This document shows positions 5,110-6,160 of a stretch of 6,160 bases of DNA, piece after piece. The DNA comes from Actinomycetota bacterium (GTDB taxonomy: Bacteria > Actinomycetota > CADDZG01 > JAHWKV01). The position numbers and the translations under genes were made by a program. Where the stretch lies: the NCBI GenBank assembly GCA_019347725.1, contig JAHWKV010000067.1:1-6160 (forward strand), written 5' to 3'. The stretch's first letter is position 1. Each line of letters opens with the position of its first letter. The notes under the pieces were generated by a model, which did not search any database, was not told the origin of the DNA, and was given only the letters and a program-made list of their open reading frames with translations.

Positions 5110-6021
5110 ATGAACGGCGGCACACCGACGTTAAACGAACCCTCGAGAAGCGCGCCCGCCTCCGAATCACTGCTCGGGTGTGCACTCAATCTCTCAGAGG
5201 GTCGCTCTGCGCCGGTCATAGAAGCCATTGTCTCCGCAGCCCGCGGCCGAACGGCCGTGCTTGACGTGACCCCCGACCCCGATCATCACCGCACGGTGGT
5301 TACCCTTGGAGGTCCGCCGGACTCACTGGTCGAAGCCGTGGTCAGTCTGGCGACCGAGGCTGTGACTCGCATCGACGTTCGCACGCAGCGGGGGGTTCAC
5401 CCCCGGCTGGGCGCAGTCGACGTGATCCCCTTCTACCCGGTCTTCGGCACACCCATGGCGCTGGCTGTGGCGGCGGCCGACCGGTGTGCGCGGACGATTT
5501 GCAAGCAGCTGCGCGTCCCGTGCTTCTTCTACGAACAGTCTTCCAGGCCGGCAGGTCGAACCTTACCGTGGATCCGCCGGCACGCCTTTGTGTCGCAGAC
5601 GCCGGACTGCGGTCCCGGCCACCCGCACCCGAGTGCAGGCGCGTGCGTAGTCGGCGCCCGCGGTCTGCTGGTGGCTTACAACGTGAATCTGGCCGCCCCC
5701 GACGTAGGTACCGCACGATGGATCGCAGCGCAGCTACGTGACGGCTCTTCCGCGCTGCATGGGGTCCGCACCCTGGGCCTCGCCCTTGCCAGCCGCAAGC
5801 TGACCCAGGTCTCGGTCAACATTGTCGACCCCTATAACACCACGTTGAGCGATGTCTTCGACAGCATTTCGGTGCTGGCCGCCAAAGCGGGAGTGCAGGT
5901 TTTGGACTCAGAGTTGATCGGACTGGTCCCACGTGCATGCGTGTCGGAAGCCAGTCCAGGGTCTGTGCGATTAACAAAACCACCGCACATCCTGGAGGAG
6001 GCGTTTGACCGCTTGAGATGA
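5110..6021 (+). CDS. ftcD: Glutamate formimidoyltransferase (single-domain FTCD-type)
   Basis: A 303-residue protein, the usual size of the stand-alone formiminotransferase domain (EC 2.1.2.5), which moves the formimino group of N-formimino-L-glutamate to tetrahydrofolate in histidine breakdown. Family blocks appear in order: NLSEGR (27-32), DPDHHRTVVTL (56-66), HPRLGAVDVIPF (97-108) with His97 at the catalytic histidine position, RRHAF...DCGPGHPHPSAGACVVGAR (157-184), LVAYNVNL (187-194) and the C-terminal repeat QVSVNIVD (233-240). The first 20 residues are a variable extension. Start ATG 5110 lies 6 bases after a TATGCT -10, suggesting a leaderless message. No histidine-degradation genes are adjacent, so it may instead serve folate metabolism: some such enzymes can replace 5-formyl-THF cyclo-ligase (established for other bacteria). 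Divergent from DUF302, convergent with whiB. Confidence 0.93.
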   Translation: MNGGTPTLNEPSRSAPASESLLGCALNLSEGRSAPVIEAIVSAARGRTAVLDVTPDPDHHRTVVTLGGPPDSLVEAVVSLATEAVTRIDVRTQRGVHPRLGAVDVIPFYPVFGTPMALAVAAADRCARTICKQLRVPCFFYEQSSRPAGRTLPWIRRHAFVSQTPDCGPGHPHPSAGACVVGARGLLVAYNVNLAAPDVGTARWIAAQLRDGSSALHGVRTLGLALASRKLTQVSVNIVDPYNTTLSDVFDSISVLAAKAGVQVLDSELIGLVPRACVSEASPGSVRLTKPPHILEEAFDRLR

Positions 6022-6047
6022 AGTTGTGGATCGTTCTGCCTGGAAGC

Positions 6048-6160
6048 TTAGCTCGCGAGCGTTACGTCCTTCTCCGCCGCCGACATCCGACTTAAGCGTC
6101 TGCGCTCACGTTCGCTCGTACCGCACCAAATCCCAAACTGCTCCCGATTGGCCAACGCAT
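6048..6160 (-). CDS. WhiB-family regulator, C-terminal fragment (runs off the right edge)
   Basis: Reading the minus strand from the right edge gives 36 residues and a TAA (6050-6048). They begin ALANREQFGIWCGTSER and continue with ERRRLSR. This is the end of a WhiB-like protein: the G-[IV]-W-x-G turn followed by the SERERRRL basic helix that contacts DNA. The four iron-sulfur cysteines would lie beyond the window. The family's usual GIWGG is GIWCG here. WhiB proteins bind a [4Fe-4S] cluster and region 4 of the main sigma factor to control genes of stress, redox and development. Only 26 bases separate it from the convergent formimidoyltransferase stop. A 10-bp palindrome GCTCGCGAGC (6051-6060) overlaps its last codons. 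The fragment is short but the motif is very specific. Confidence 0.88.
   Translation of the reverse strand, partial: ALANREQFGIWCGTSERERRRLSRMSAAEKDVTLAS

Noticed and set aside
5342..5741. Open frames on both strands inside the formimidoyltransferase gene
   Set aside because: Low-complexity Arg/Ala/Pro-rich translations; the formimidoyltransferase motifs account for the whole span.
6094..6160. Minus-strand frame beginning ATG at 6160 and ending at a TAA near 6092
   Set aside because: Only 22 residues and no recognisable motif; the adjacent frame gives a clear WhiB C-terminus.

Overview
The window (6160 bp, GC-rich) comes from the chromosome of an actinobacterium, probably an uncultivated or deep-branching lineage. 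Three features point there: the C-terminal end of a WhiB-family regulator at the right edge (WhiB proteins are essentially confined to Actinomycetota and their phages), a DUF2342/zincin-like protein of the type linked to F420-producing actinobacteria, and a SigK/RskA-like ECF sigma/anti-sigma pair. No transposase, integrase, CRISPR array, tRNA or rRNA was seen. It looks like a core-genome neighbourhood.

Layout from left to right: a DUF2342 gene (+, probably cut by the left edge, with its zinc-binding HExxH motif replaced). Convergent with it is the sigma/anti-sigma operon (-), whose two genes overlap by ATGA. A 319-base intergenic region with hairpins and a probable structured leader follows. 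Next is a cold-shock protein gene (+) translationally coupled, through a TTGA overlap, to a small protein with an Arg/Gly-rich tail. Convergent with that pair is a rhodanese-MoeB/ThiF (E1-like) gene (-). Upstream of it on the same strand is a DUF302 gene. Divergent from DUF302 is a glutamate formimidoyltransferase gene (+), followed by the convergent partial whiB (-).

The most striking observation is in the rhodanese-MoeB gene. Its reading frame is interrupted by a single TGA exactly where this family carries its conserved (persulfide/thioester-type) cysteine, in the motif normally read as [S/T]-C-x-E-A-G. The frame then continues intact through the C-terminal zinc cysteines to a TAG. Immediately after the TGA the RNA can form a 7-bp stem with a 6-nt loop that begins 21 nt downstream and has G in its second position, which is the general form of a bacterial SECIS element. 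I read this as a candidate selenocysteine-containing E1-like sulfur-transfer enzyme. A nonsense mutation or base-calling error is the main alternative.

A second notable structure is the 17-bp gap between the DUF302 and formimidoyltransferase genes. There the heptamer TATGCTA gives a TAnnnT -10 box on both strands, each exactly 6 nt before the start codon it would serve, as expected for a symmetric pair of leaderless promoters. Other points worth checking are an 8-bp inverted repeat bracketing the probable -10 of the MoeB gene, the loss of the metallopeptidase motif in the DUF2342 protein, and possible sequestration of the cold-shock gene's ribosome binding site.
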